Positions 10,532 to 21,894 of a stretch of DNA of 64,000 nt are shown here, in pieces. Each line of letters begins with the position of its first letter. Position 1 is the first letter of the stretch. The notes under the pieces were generated by a model. It saw nothing but the letters and a program-made list of their open reading frames with translations. It had not been told where the DNA came from and ran no database searches. The stretch comes from Leptodactylus fallax. Its lineage: Eukaryota > Chordata > Amphibia > Anura > Leptodactylidae. Where the stretch lies: assembly GCA_947044405.1 (NCBI GenBank), contig CAMRHE010000076.1, positions 4,694,001-4,758,000 on the forward strand, in the 5' to 3' direction. Position numbers and translations under genes: made by a program.

Positions 10532-11134
10532 ATGTTATTAAAGGAGATGGTGGTGGACTTCCGTAAAGGCAGATGCCCTCCAAAACCAGTGGACATCCTG
10601 GGGACGGGCATCGAGATTGTGAACACCTATAAGTACCTGGGTTTGCTCCTTAATAATAAGCTGGACTGGGCAGATCATATGGAGGTCCTGTACAGGAGGG
10701 GCCACAGCAGGCTCTACCTGCTTAGGAAGCTGAGAGCCTTTGGAATCCGGGGGGCACTTCTTAGGACTTTCTTCAACTCGGTAGTGGCATCAGCCCTCTT
10801 CTTTGGAGTGGCCTGCTGGGGGAGCAGTATATCAACCAGGGACAGAAATAAACTTGACAAGCTGATTAGAAGGGCCAGCTCTGTCCTGGGGAGCCCACTG
10901 GACCCAGTGCAGGTGGTGGGTGACAAAAGGATACTGTCCGTGGTGAGCTCCATGCGGGAGAATAACTCCCATCCTATGCATGAGACTGTGATCACACTGG
11001 GCAGTACTGTCAGTGACCGACTGCTCCACCCTAGGTGTGAGAAGGAGCGCTATCGGAAGTCTTTCCTCCCCACCGCGGTTAGGCTGTACAACCAACACCG
11101 ACCTAAGCGGAGATCATTACACACAGAGAACTGA
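10532..11134 (+). pseudogene. LINE reverse transcriptase, C-terminal fragment
   Basis: About 200 residues from the end of a non-LTR retrotransposon ORF2. EMVVDFRKG near the start, YKYLGLLLNNKLDW (residues about 34-47), HSRLYLLRKL, a Cys/Trp stretch FGVACWGSS, and LYNQHRP at the end are the usual markers of the thumb and post-RT region in the L2/Rex1/CR1 group. The catalytic palm (YADD) and the endonuclease domain are missing, because the copy is 5'-truncated. The remaining frame is open, which suggests moderate age. The first methionine is not a true start. Confidence 0.85.
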
Positions 11135-11307
11135 AATATCTCTCTGCCTGTTAAATCCCCCCCCCCCTCTGCTACGTCCTATCTGTCTGTCTGCTATTAA
11201 TGTAATGCCTCTCACCTTGGAACATTCCTGTACATGTTGTATTTGTATTTGTATCTGCTTATCTTATCTTTGCTGCTGTAACACACTGAATTTCCCCATT
11301 GTGGGAC

Positions 11308-11337
<30 letters not shown>
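10532..11337 (+). mobile_element. 5'-truncated L2/Rex1-like LINE
   Basis: The copy contains the end of the reverse-transcriptase ORF (to 11134), a short 3' untranslated region ending TGAATTTCCCCATTGTGGGA, and a (TAT)n tail at about 11308-11337. The TTTCCCC...GGGA hairpin before a microsatellite tail is typical of L2-type LINE 3' ends, which the reverse transcriptase recognises. TTATTAATA near 10507 also occurs at the end of the tail (11330-11338) and may be a short target duplication. Confidence 0.8.
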
Positions 11338-11338
<1 letters not shown>

Positions 11339-11339
11339 A

Positions 11340-12870
11340 CAACAGGCATGGAGGAGACATAAGGTGCTACCAAGGGTGATGAGGTGACTATACCTTGATG
11401 TGTTAACACATGCCATGTCTTCCGTATTTAATAAACACTAATAAAACATCTCGCGACGTATAGAAGGACTAATATGTATTTTCAGCATGTAGCTAATGAA
11501 AGCTTATTGTCAGGAAGGTCCCAGGTTTCTAAAAAGAAATATTTGTGCCTAGTGATTTGCGAAATAAGTCGGTGGCGTGTTCGGAGAATGAGGTGATTTA
11601 CTGCGACATTTCTAACATGAGCAAATTATCTCCTGATAAAATGCATTTGGTCACTAATTGCAGCAATTCTTCCTAATGCTCCGAGTTAAAATAATAATAT
11701 ACAATTAAATATACAATATAATATGTAATCAAAGATTATATTTTCATGCACGGAAGGACAGGAAAGCAATTTTAATGGTAATTGTATATTGAAGAATGCT
11801 CAATGAAATAATTGGAATGGAATATTTTAAATAGTAAAAAGCAAAAAACAATTAGCGGTAAAATAAATGAATTTGTTAAATAGAAAAACGGTTTCATTTG
11901 CCCGGAAATTGTAATTTTCTGATCTTGTAATCCGGTGATAGGTTCTTTATTCTTTGGGCTCTTAAGTCCCAATTATTTTCTAATATTTTGATAAAATTGA
12001 CTCTTTACTTTAGGGGGTGGATGCAGACAGTGGATGGCCCTTGAATTGGACCATTACTCTCCAGTGGCAGATTTGCCGGGAGTGAGGCACTCATCATAGA
12101 ACTCCTCCTCCATGGCTTCCTAGATGAAATTTTACTTAATCTTTGAGATGACAAAAACACGAGAAATACTATAGAGACATGGAAAGAAGTAAGGCTGCAA
12201 TCTTGTAGTACGTTCCAATGACCCAGCAAATCGTAGTGAGACAGCCAATGAAATCCAAAAAGTTGCAAGCATAGGAGAACATATGTAAGAACAATCTCAT
12301 TTTGTGATCCTCGCTGACTTTACTCAAGGTTGTGGTTTTTATTCCTCTTCCTCTTTTATTCCTCTTCATCATTGAAATCTCCAAATTTTTGAGTGGTCCA
12401 AAACAAAGAACATTTCAGTATCTGTTACACTTGTTCTTCTACCCTTGCAACCTTAGTAAAATTTGATAGATCATTTACCATTTTATTTTTGGATTTTATT
12501 TAAATGCCATAGGAACAGTCCATTCAACGGCCAAGATACCTACAAAAAAAGGGGCCTGTTTTACCATAAGTAGTATTAGGCACATGAGTCATGTGGTGCA
12601 ACTTCAAGACTCGGCATCTCCCCAGGCTCTAGAATATGAACGAACAAAGTTGGAGGAAATCAGTCTAAGGATTATGTTATCCTTCTGTCCACAGGAGGTA
12701 GGTAAAGCTATTGTAGTTTTCTCAGGCTTTCTTGCCAAAAAATGGTGGTGGTACAGTGATGGCATAAACCAAGGAGGGGCCCGCTTGTGTGTTTTCTAAG
12801 GACCCTCTTTTCTTCTCTCTGTAGATCTCGGTTTGAAAGCCTCTTCCTTATCTATTATCAAATACAGGAA
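11340..12870. other. repeat-poor intergenic DNA
   Basis: 11440-11990 is AT-rich with AATAATATACAATTAAAT-type words and no recognised repeat. 12000-12870 has no supportable gene. 11440-11990 is a weak candidate for conserved noncoding sequence. Confidence 0.3.
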
Positions 12871-12875
12871 CTTTT

Positions 12876-13341
12876 TGGGGCAAATTTATCAAGATTTGTG
12901 CTTTCTACTTTAGACTTGATCTCCACTGGAGTGAGTTGTACCTAAGCACTTACCTCTTAATAAGTAAGATGCATAGGTGCCTGAAACTGAAATATACACC
13001 AGACAGATTTGAGCTATAACATATGCCAGTTTATGCCCCTCCCGATAAGCCCCATCCAGAAAAGCGTAAAATGGTAAAAAGTCACAAAACAAAAATTTGC
13101 AACTTTTTTATGGCAGAAAACTGTCTACTTTTTTTTCTAAGTCCTATTTAACTTATTTTTAAAGAAAAATCAAAGCAAAGAGAACATAATGTTAGGCAAA
13201 AAACATGGGGGTGTTATCAAGACTGGAATTTATTTCCAATTTTTTTTGTGCAAAAACCAGACTTGTGCAAGAAATTGCAACCTTTTCAGGCCATGCACAC
13301 CAGAAAACTGGTGTACAAGACACCATAAATTTTCCCCATAC
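12876..13341. mobile_element. family G MITE, second copy
   Basis: TTGGGGCAAATTTATCAAG at the left and ACACCATAAATTTTCCCCAT at the right form terminal inverted repeats. The interior shares TTTGCAACTTTTTT and GCAAAAACCAG words with the copy at 8713-9053. No coding capacity. Confidence 0.6.
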
Positions 13342-13344
13342 TGT

Positions 13345-15080
13345 GTACCTACTGGATTGCATGGAGCTCTTCAATGGTGCCCATAGACTTCAGTGGGGCC
13401 GTAGTATATCTCTATATACCTTGTGGTATGTTCTATTGGATGTCGTATTGTGAACCTATTCTAAGCTCCACCAGAAACTTTGCTTATAAGGGAGAATATC
13501 TCCATAATAAAGTACCATATAGAGTGTCTATGGCCTACCACAACAGAGCCATAGGTACTCCATGTGCCTCTATATAGTCTATGCACACTTGGCTCTGCTA
13601 TGTGTGTTTGTCCTAATAGTATACTTTAAGCTAAATATTTAATAATACCTCACAGCTGTCACTGGACTTAAATCTATTAGAAAAGGATCAAAAAGTGATG
13701 GATGAAAAGAATTAACACATTCCCCTAGAGCTTGCCTCCTTCAGCAGATCAATAGGCAGGCACATCCATAGACAAAGTACAGAGAATGCGGCTAATTGAC
13801 CCATTGTCAAATCATAATCATAATATCAAACATAATAAACAACCCGACGTCGGAGTCCGCATCTGGAATACATTTCTACTCTAAAACACTGAATAATTGA
13901 TTAATTCCATAATAACAACAACGGCGGTTTTCACGCATGTAGATAAAATCCATAAATTCATGGAAGTACATCAAACACTATATATGTAACCGTCAGAAAT
14001 ACATACAGGATTATTTCATTACATTTCATGTGTACGGCTTCAAAGAAATCTGCAGAGAATTATGACTCATGAATTAACACGAAACCAGACGGGAGCAGGA
14101 AGGATTGACAATTCTGCCATAAACCGATGTAAAATCTACATTCCCGGCTGGAGGCGATGTAAAAGTATGTAAAACAATGAACATCATGTATCAGAAGAGC
14201 CCATGGGGCTCTATCCCACTAGGGACACCAATACGTTTTCTTGGTCATGTCTTAAGGCTATTCTTGTGAAGAGGGTGCTACCCCACCATGTTACTACTTT
14301 AAGGGAAATTGTAATTCAAGGTTTTATCTCGGAGTCAAAATGGATTGGCTACTTCATTGGCGCTAGACAGGATCTACACTTATTCCTAGGCAGAGATGCA
14401 GAGATTAGTTACACTGTGTACCTGCCAGTCTTTCTTGACTATTATCTTTGGTATCTACTTTAGTCACCAATTTATATTTTGGATATAATTACTAAAATAA
14501 GAGAGGTCCTTCATTACCTTTACACTTGGCTGGACATGTCCAGTTATTTGTGTCACACGATGACCAGCTTTTTGAAACAATGTCATTTTGTGATACTCTG
14601 TCACAAGATGACTATTGCATATATTCATCTATGTGTGGCCACCCAGTGGTTGTGTTTTACATTGCAGCCTGTCAATGGTTTTGCTAGTTTGTCACAATAT
14701 TGTATTGAATATTCAGTATTCAAGCTAAGGTAAGAGTGGACAGATTTGTAGACTGCACTATTTGCACTGTCCATTGGATAAACTATGTTGATTGTTTCCA
14801 GGCCTTGTTATTTCCACCTTTAACAGGTAACATGTTTTTCTGATTTTTACTCTTTTATTTTTTCAGCATTGAAATTGTCCGTGACCGTTGCGTATCAACA
14901 GGATAGCCAAAACTCCATTCACATGGGATGTAGATTGTGGTTCGATTTAATGCACATTTCGACATGAAACTGAGTATGAATAAATCCTATATTTACACTT
15001 AAAGACATCTCATCTGATCGGCGCATTTTGTTGTTTTGTTTATCCAAATCCATTCAGCTATTTTAAAGATATAGCCCTGT
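13345..15080. other. intergenic; 13780-14200 repeat-poor
   Basis: No gene is visible. 13780-14200 is rich in AATTAA/ATTAAT words and lacks repeat signatures. 14500-14730 includes TGTCACACGATGACC and TGTCACAAGATGAC, a short local repetition. Confidence 0.3.
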
Positions 15081-15082
15081 AA

Positions 15083-15384
15083 GGCCCAGTTCACATCTGC
15101 GTTCGGGTTTCCATTCGGGGAGTCCGCCTGGGGACCCCCTAAACGCAAACCTATACGCATAAAAATGTAGTTACCTGGGAAACCCGCGGACCCCATAGAC
15201 TATAATGGGATCCGTGTGGTTTCCGCTCGGTTTCTGCATGAAACATGAGGAGAGAAAAGTCCTGCAAGCAGCACACAAGGTTTCTCAGGTAACCACTTTT
15301 TTATGCGTATAGGTTTGCGTTCGGGGGTCCCCAAGCGGATTTCCTGAACGGAAACCCGAACGCAGATATGAACCGGGTCTTAGT
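15083..15384. mobile_element. family C fold-back MITE, near-complete palindrome
   Basis: The left arm GTTCACATCTGCGTTCGGG is mirrored by CCCGAACGCAGATATGAAC at the right. Inner arms also pair: AACGCAAACCTATACGCATA near 15142 with TATGCGTATAGGTTTGCGTT near 15302. The whole 300 bp can fold into one hairpin. Other copies lie at 6495-6690, 28815-29078 and 41358-41555. Non-coding. Confidence 0.8.
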
Positions 15385-15389
15385 GTTGA

Positions 15390-16925
15390 TGTAAGTTAGG
15401 TTACACTAACCAAGTGGGCAGTGATACTGTGGTTTCTCAGGAGTGTGGGGTCTCTATGTACCATGCAGTGTTACCGCCCACTTGACTAGTATACAATTTA
15501 CATCTAAAAGGGATTATATCTATGGACTAGCTGAACAGATTTTCATAAACAAAGCACCAATATTCTCAGGGTGGCCGTGCCTATCAGATGGGACCCAAGC
15601 AGAGTGGCCCATGAACCTTTTGTTATGCCCCATTTTCCTCCAGAAACTGGTACAGAGATGTATATTTTCCCCTATTTAAAGCTGAATTTTTACCAGCACT
15701 TTCCAACTCTTCAGTAGGCAAGAATATAGATAAATGTTAAAAGCGTCTGCCCCTCAACTGAACTTTATTCCATCAACTTTCCCGAAATTATTTTTTTTAT
15801 TAAGAATTATGTTTCCAAGAAGCCTTTATCCAGCCTCAGTGCATAAACTTGGTCACGCAGTGTACTGCCCAAAGTCAGAATTAGGTTAGTTAACTTACTG
15901 CCATTGGAAAATGGAAAGATGGCCGACTCTGTTAAATGACACTCTCTCAGCGAGCCCCTGGCAAAAATCAGTGACCTATATAATGTTAATATCCACGGAC
16001 TAGAATGTGTTCTGCATATTTCTCTGCCGAATGGATAATTCCAGGCCACTGTCTTTTAGCAATTACATGTATCAGCATAAAAAATAAACATGAGTTAATT
16101 GTTTTTTCGTTACATCACGAGCCAGGATTACAAGGCCACTTGACTGTGTTCCGAGATGGAAATAGCTACATTGTACTTGAGTCCTGCTTTCGATTAAAGA
16201 ATAAGCCCCCCCTCTTGTTCTTGCAGACGTCACTGGGTTATGTAGGGTGAGCGGTGCCGGGCTCTATGTAAAAGCAATGTGTCATTTCTAGGTTGATTAA
16301 AAGTAGAGAAAGGGACTGAAAAATAACAAAAAAATGAAGAACATGGTGACTCGCCACCGTCTCCGCATGAGTAATGGTGATAGGTGATTATTTAGTTAGG
16401 AGGTCATAGGGAAAGGGAGTTTAAATACTCATGACAAGATATTACGGAGGAGAACAGACAGTCTCAGCTCCTTTTCAATTAACACTCTTCTAAAAGTGTA
16501 AAATATACGGCTTCTACCCTGGAAAGCTGTGAATTGAGCGTTTACTGCTTTAATCATTTGGGGTTGTAATTCATGGCGGTGACCCCTGGAAATCGACAGG
16601 TTAATTGCACGGTAGACAACATAGAAATTGCTCTTTTAAAATAAACTTTGGATCTTCTCAAAGTGAACACCTAAGGTGGCAAAGTGTGTATACAGTATAT
16701 ACGGTATAGTTTATTGGAAAGGCGATGAAACTAGACAAAATACACACTGGTCTTAGGTTGGGTGGAGCTCTTTGCGAGATATTCTGTTGTTGCCCTCCTC
16801 ACAATTTTGGGGTGTCTTCATATGTGCTATATATATATACAGTTTTTACAGTAAGGGTCAGTTTTTTGATAATATAAGTAGATTCTGCATTTGGTTGCTT
16901 CTGTTTTTGTGACTTAGTTAAACTT
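15390..16925. other. intergenic; 15780-16660 repeat-poor
   Basis: No coding frame with family resemblance. 15780-16660 has no transposon signature and mixed composition (for example CTCGCCACCGTCTCCGC near 16349), and is a candidate for conserved noncoding DNA. Confidence 0.3.
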
Positions 16926-16934
16926 CATCATGAC

Positions 16935-17645
16935 ATGTTCTAAAGCCAGGACGGTTCTGGGTAATCCTCTGGCCTGCTCCAACATCTCTTATAGACAGAC
17001 TGCTCCCCCATACCACCTCCCTTCTCACACAGGCTGCTCTATATATCCCCTCTTTATCACACAAACAGTTCCCTATGCCCCCTTTGTCTCAGCCAGACTG
17101 GCCCCTCATGACATGTCTTGCCCAAAAGACTGTTCCCTATACCCCCTTTATCTCACACAGAACGTTCACTTATGCAACATCACTCTCCCAAAGATTGTTC
17201 CTAATATCCGTTAGCTCAAAGAATACTCCTCATGGTCATCAGTCCCTTACAGTATGACCACGACCCCCTATCAATCATAGACTTCTAAACAAGGATCACT
17301 CTTTCTTACAAACTGCTCCATATTCCCCCTCTTTATCACACAGACTGTTCCCTATGCCCCCTTTGTCTCACCCAGACTCACCCCTCATGCCATGTCTTTC
17401 CCCAAAGACTGTTCCTCATATCTCTTTTCTCACGGACTACTCCTCATGGCCATCATTCCCTTACAGAGTGACTACAACCCCCTATCATTCTTAGACTACT
17501 GAACATGACTCGCTCTGTCTCGCAGACTGCTCCCCGTAGCCCCATTTCTGACATAGGCTGCCCCCTGTGGCCTCTTTAGAGCACACAGACTGCTCTCTAT
17601 CTCTCTCCTTTATTGCTCCTCATAGCCCCCACTCATACATGGACT
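16935..17645. repeat. degenerate CACACAGACTGCTCCC-type tandem repeat
   Basis: Units of roughly 35 bp built on CACAGACTGTTCCCTATGCC and CCCCTTTATCT recur across 700 bp. A larger unit of about 279 bp is duplicated: CCCCTCTTTATCACACA...CCCTATGCCCCCTTTGTCTC occurs near 17047 and again near 17326, followed by matching flanks (CCCAAAGACTGTTCC, CTCCTCATGG, CCCTTACAG). Pyrimidine-rich, non-coding. Confidence 0.65.
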
Positions 17646-17901
17646 ACTCTCGTGGCCCATGTGGCCAAGTATATTGCTCCTTTTACCTCTTGCTCATAGT
17701 GGTGCTGAAGAAGCCAATGCCAGTAAATAAATGCTATGCGGCGGGCACCACAAATAATACTGGGGAACCAATCAGCATATGCAAAAGCAGATAGAAGACA
17801 AAGAAAGAGAAACAAAAGAAAACCAGACAACACCTCCAACATTGTAATAATTATTAGAAAGTTACAAAAGGTTTGTACAGATACAATAATATTGAAACCA
17901 A

Positions 17902-18774
17902 TTTTTTTTTTTTAAACTTGTTTTATTGAAAAGTGCGCACCAGACATAATAATAAAACAGAAACATGAAACGAATGGTACAAAACTAAAGAAGCATACCC
18001 AGAAAAAAGGGCGAAAAATGCCACATTACCACCCCCTTCAGTCCATAGTGGGCTCATAATGTAGCTCACGTGCCGCAAACTGTCCAGCAGAGTCCAAAAA
18101 TCGGAGCAATACAACACAATGAAGGTATCAATAGGCAAGACACATGAATAATGGAACAGGATGACATAGAGGAACACAACAAATCAAATTAAAGGAGTCG
18201 TGGATACTCTAGGCGGTTCCCTGCCCCTCAGGCATAAATGAATGGAGGGCTGTCCGTAAAGATGGGGCAGTATACTAGGTCACAAGAGAATTGCACCATG
18301 ACCCCCACACTTTATGGAACGTCTAAGGGCATCCTCTCCCTTTGTATACAATCTGGTTAAGGGGAAGAATAGAGTTAATGAGTTGTTATTAGCTGAGGGA
18401 GAGATACAGTATATTGTGGAGATTCAAGGAGCTCCTGAAACATCTCATCCGTTAGATCAGGAATAGTTGAATGCCAACACACCAAAGCCGAGGCATCTAG
18501 TAGGGACACCTTAGCTTGGATCAAGTGCGCATATAAAGTGGAGATTAGTCCCCTAGGTCCCTGGGAGCGGAGAACCCCTATGAGTGAATAGTCAGAAATC
18601 CTGCTTAACTGCTCAGGGAACATGGAGGACAGTGCATGTCGAATCTGGAGGTATCTAAAAAATTGTGTTCTAGGGATGTCATGTGGGGTGCCTAGTGAGT
18701 CAGACGTTCTAAAAATGCCCTGGGTGTACAGGTCACCAAGAGCGACCACCCCAAACTGAGACCAGGTCTGGGCT
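17902..18774 (-). mobile_element. 5'-truncated L1/Tx1-like LINE with 12-bp target-site duplication
   Basis: On the minus strand the element ends TTTTCAATAAAACAAG followed by a poly-A (poly-T at 17902-17913). A perfect 12-bp direct repeat, TATTGAAACCAA, lies at 17890-17901 and again at 18775-18786, exactly outside the poly-A end and the 5' truncation point. It therefore reads as one complete target-primed insertion of 873 bp. It carries the end of ORF2. Confidence 0.85.
18375..18773 (-). pseudogene. L1/Tx1-like LINE ORF2, C-terminal fragment
   Basis: Read on the minus strand, the frame begins AQTWSQFGVVALGDLY at the truncation point and runs about 130 residues to a stop at 18375. FRYLQIRHAL, preceded by LGDLYTQGIF, is the hallmark of the C-terminal region of L1/Tx1-type ORF2 proteins. 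The endonuclease and reverse-transcriptase catalytic regions are absent. The stop just upstream (18774-18776) straddles the junction with the target-site duplication and is not part of the element. Confidence 0.75.
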
Positions 18775-18789
18775 TATTGAAACCAAATT

Positions 18790-19404
18790 AAAGCCAATCT
18801 AAGCTGGTCCCCAACTCATGTAATAATTAAAGGGATCCCCCACAGGACGGGATTTGGTCTAATACCAGAAACCATAAAAAAGCAAGACTCAATAAAATAA
18901 GCACCCTATATTATAGATGTGAACCCCCAAACAAGAAGAAAATGCGGTGAATAGTCCAACTCTCACATTCAGAATAAACAATGCATGAACTAGCTTGCAA
19001 AGTTGGGGTAACTAGGGGGATGTAAGTTTTGGAAAAAAATTGCAAAAGGATAACTTAAAGGGGCTGTATGAGAAGAAAAAATATTCGTTTTTTTTTTCTC
19101 CAATAATAGCACCACTCTTGTCTAATGGCTGTGTCTGGTATTGCACCTCAGTCCAATTATAAGACACTGCCAATGAACATAGTTAAGGATTGTTCTCCCA
19201 ACTTCTAGGAGTTGTCACAGTCCCAACCCCTGTAACTAGCATACATACCAACTGTACACCAGGTGGCCTGCCACAGTGTCAAAGCTGGATCAGAGGTTCA
19301 AGGAGTGTTTTTTAAAATTTCATTTATACCATCTGTGGCCATTTGTAGATGAATCAGAATCCAAAATTTTGTTCATGGGCTGTTATTGGAGTATTCATTA
19401 CTTT
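18790..19404. other. intergenic, nothing recognised
   Basis: No gene or clear repeat end is seen. Confidence 0.35.
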
Positions 19405-19675
19405 AAGCTATATTCACATGACCATGTCCGCTTCTTGGCTGTTTTGTATCCATTCGATGACGGCCAAGTATTTGCCAGACCCATTGATTTCTATTGGGTC
19501 AATGTGTCAGCCAATATGGCCAAACGTGGACATGTCCATTTTTTTTAACTGAAAAAAAAGAAAATTGTATATGTGAATACTTATTCACTCTGTTTTTAAA
19601 ACGGTCATGTGACAGCCATTAAAAAACGGCCATCACACAGCCATTTTTCATTGTTGTGTGAATAAGGCCTTAGAC
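19405..19675. mobile_element. family E fold-back repeat
   Basis: TATTCACATGACCATGTCC at the left is mirrored by words such as GGACATGTCC, GGTCATGTGACAGCC and TGTGTGAATAAGGCCTTA at the right. GGCCAAGTATTTGCC pairs loosely with the GGCCAAACGTGG stretch. Non-coding dispersed element with approximate ends. Confidence 0.5.
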
Positions 19676-21089
19676 CCGTTGAACACGACTGTCATCCTCG
19701 TGCCGCCCGTGCACCGCCTGTGCTTCTGCACCCCTATTCATTCAATGTATGAGGGCTGCAGAAGCACGGCCACAAAGACGGACAGGAATAAGACCTATGC
19801 TGAGTTTTGCGGCCTGGACTGTTGGCCCGCACACTGATCGGTGTAATACAGAAATGAATGGGTCAGTGTGCTATCTGGGAAAAAATTGGATAGCACACTG
19901 ACCTAGCACATGGTCGTGTACAAGGGGCCTTAGGATGAACTTTTAGTTGCAATACCGGAGACAGCCTTTAAATAAGAGTGGCACTGTTTCTGGAAAAAAA
20001 ATACAGGAAACAAACAAAAACAACAATTTTTTTTCTAAACATTTACATCCCCTAGTCAGTTTTGCAATTCTTATAAATGGTACCCCATCAGTGACCTCAC
20101 CTGGCATGTATAAAGGAATCGGAATATTTGCCGAAATGTGGTTGTTTTGCACGACCAAAAATCTTTGCTTTTTCAGAAATGACCCTTCGAGCTAATGATC
20201 TCCAATTTTGCGGAGAATACATCCCGCCTTTTCTCCTGGTCTATAGCTATAATGGCTTAATTCGAGAAGGACAATGGTGTCAGATTGCACACGTGGTGAC
20301 TTGTATCTCGGCTCTTGGCAGGGTATACCATCCTAACCGCAGCAATTTACATTGAACATAATTGCGTGAGAAATCAGCTTGTTTGTTACCATTTGCAGAC
20401 GAAATTGCAAGCAATAAGTTTACACAAATTACACATTTCTGCAGATGTCACAACCTGTGTTCATTCAGCTCCTAATGCATATAATTGACACTGGCGGGGA
20501 AGGTACGCTAACAGATTATGTGGCCTGCGCGAATGGAGATGGCGCTGAAATTCAGCGACTTCTATATACATAGATTAGATATATATATATATTTTTTGCT
20601 ATAGAGATTAATGTTTAAGGGATCCTTCAGGTCTAATTCACTTCCGCCAAGGGGCTTAAATCACCTGTCATGGCTGTACGAGCAAACACTATCGCTGCAA
20701 AGATGTTTTTCTTGCTCGAGTTGGCCATGGCTCATTACACGCAAAATATATGGCACATCAATACGTGGTATTAATATGTTGTGTGCGGCTTTAAAAACAC
20801 AACCACAACCCCTTGTGTATGTGAGGGAGGTTAGAGGTTGGTTTCCTAGGAGAATGTGTGCATGAAGTAAGAAATCTCCCACTTAAAAAAAAATAAATAA
20901 AAAAATAAGAAAGAAATTATATACTGTATGTATATTTTTAGATTTCATTCAGCTTGACGGTGGATTTCCATAAGTAACCCCCATTGATGGCACATATAAC
21001 AACGCCCATAATGGTGGGTGTAAATGTAGAATGGCATATAAATTTGCATTCTTTCAAGTGTAACTGGGACCCATTTCAAAATTTGTAAC
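19676..21089. other. intergenic; 20160-20580 repeat-poor
   Basis: 19680-19935 holds another TTCACAC-like decayed repeat (CACGGCC and CTAGCACATGGTCGTGTAC words). 20160-20580 has no repeat signature. A short (TA)n lies at 20579-20592. No gene is visible. Confidence 0.3.
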
Positions 21090-21891
21090 TAGAGATGGGC
21101 GAATATTCCAAATTGTTCGACCCGAATATTCCAAATTTTTTTTTTTTTTATGAAACCGAACAAATTGAGATTCATCTCGGGTGGACTAAAATGGCCACAG
21201 CATTATATTCTGGGGTCTCTTGAGAAGAGGCCTAGGGGAGGTGACAAAAATAAAAAAACATTCAAACTCACCTTCTGTTACCTCTTTTGAGCCTCCTCGG
21301 GGCATCTGGTGCTCTCCTATGACATACTGACCCTGAGGGCACTGCTGAGGCCTGTGATTGGGCCACCAACAGTCACATGGGCACACACAGCATCATGACA
21401 TCACTGCCATAAGAGTATTCTACACTATGTTTTATAGATAGGTTCCTAGGAACCCTGACAGTGTTCTACACTATGTTTTATAGATAGGTTCCTAGGAGCC
21501 CTGACAGTGTTATACACTATGTTTTATAGATAGGGTCCTAGGAGCCCTGACTGTGTTCTACACTATGTTTTATAGATAGGTCCCTAGGAGCCCTGACAGT
21601 GTTCTACACTATGTTTTATAGATAGGTCCCTAGGAGCCCTGACAGTGTTCTACACTATGTTTTATAGATAGGTTCCTAGGAGCCCTGACAGTGTTATACA
21701 CTATGTTTTATAGATAGGGTCCTAGGAGCCCTGACTGTGTTCTACACTATGTTTTATAGATAGATTCCTAGGAGCCCTGACTGTGTTCTACACTATGTTT
21801 TATAGATAGGTCCTAGGAGCCCTGACAGTGTTCTACACTTGAACCAACCAAACCCAAAATTAAATGAATCTTGAGAAGTTAGCACATCTCT
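21090..21891. mobile_element. hAT-like MITE (family A) with internal minisatellite
   Basis: TAGAGATGGGCGAATATTCC at the left and CACATCTCTA at the right form short terminal inverted repeats. The inner part (GGCCTGTGATTGGGCCACC, CACATGGGC, ATCATGACATCAC) is shared with copies at 37508, 50275 and 59570. This copy differs in carrying a 46-bp tandem array at 21417-21840. Confidence 0.7.
21417..21840. repeat. 46-bp minisatellite, about 9 copies
   Basis: The unit starts TGTTCTACACTATG, continues TTTTATAGATAGG and ends AGGAGCCCTGACAG. Variants with TGTTATACAC and GATAGGGTCC recur at about 21508 and 21692, 184 bp (four units) apart, showing a higher-order repeat. The array lies wholly inside the family A MITE and is absent from the other copies. 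Confidence 0.9.
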
Positions 21892-21894
21892 AGC

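Noticed and set aside
10714..11098. Minus-strand frames over the LINE
   Set aside because: They are antisense shadows of the reverse-transcriptase fragment.
21417..21840. CRISPR array
   Set aside because: The 46-bp units are contiguous with no unique spacers, and the sequence context is vertebrate.
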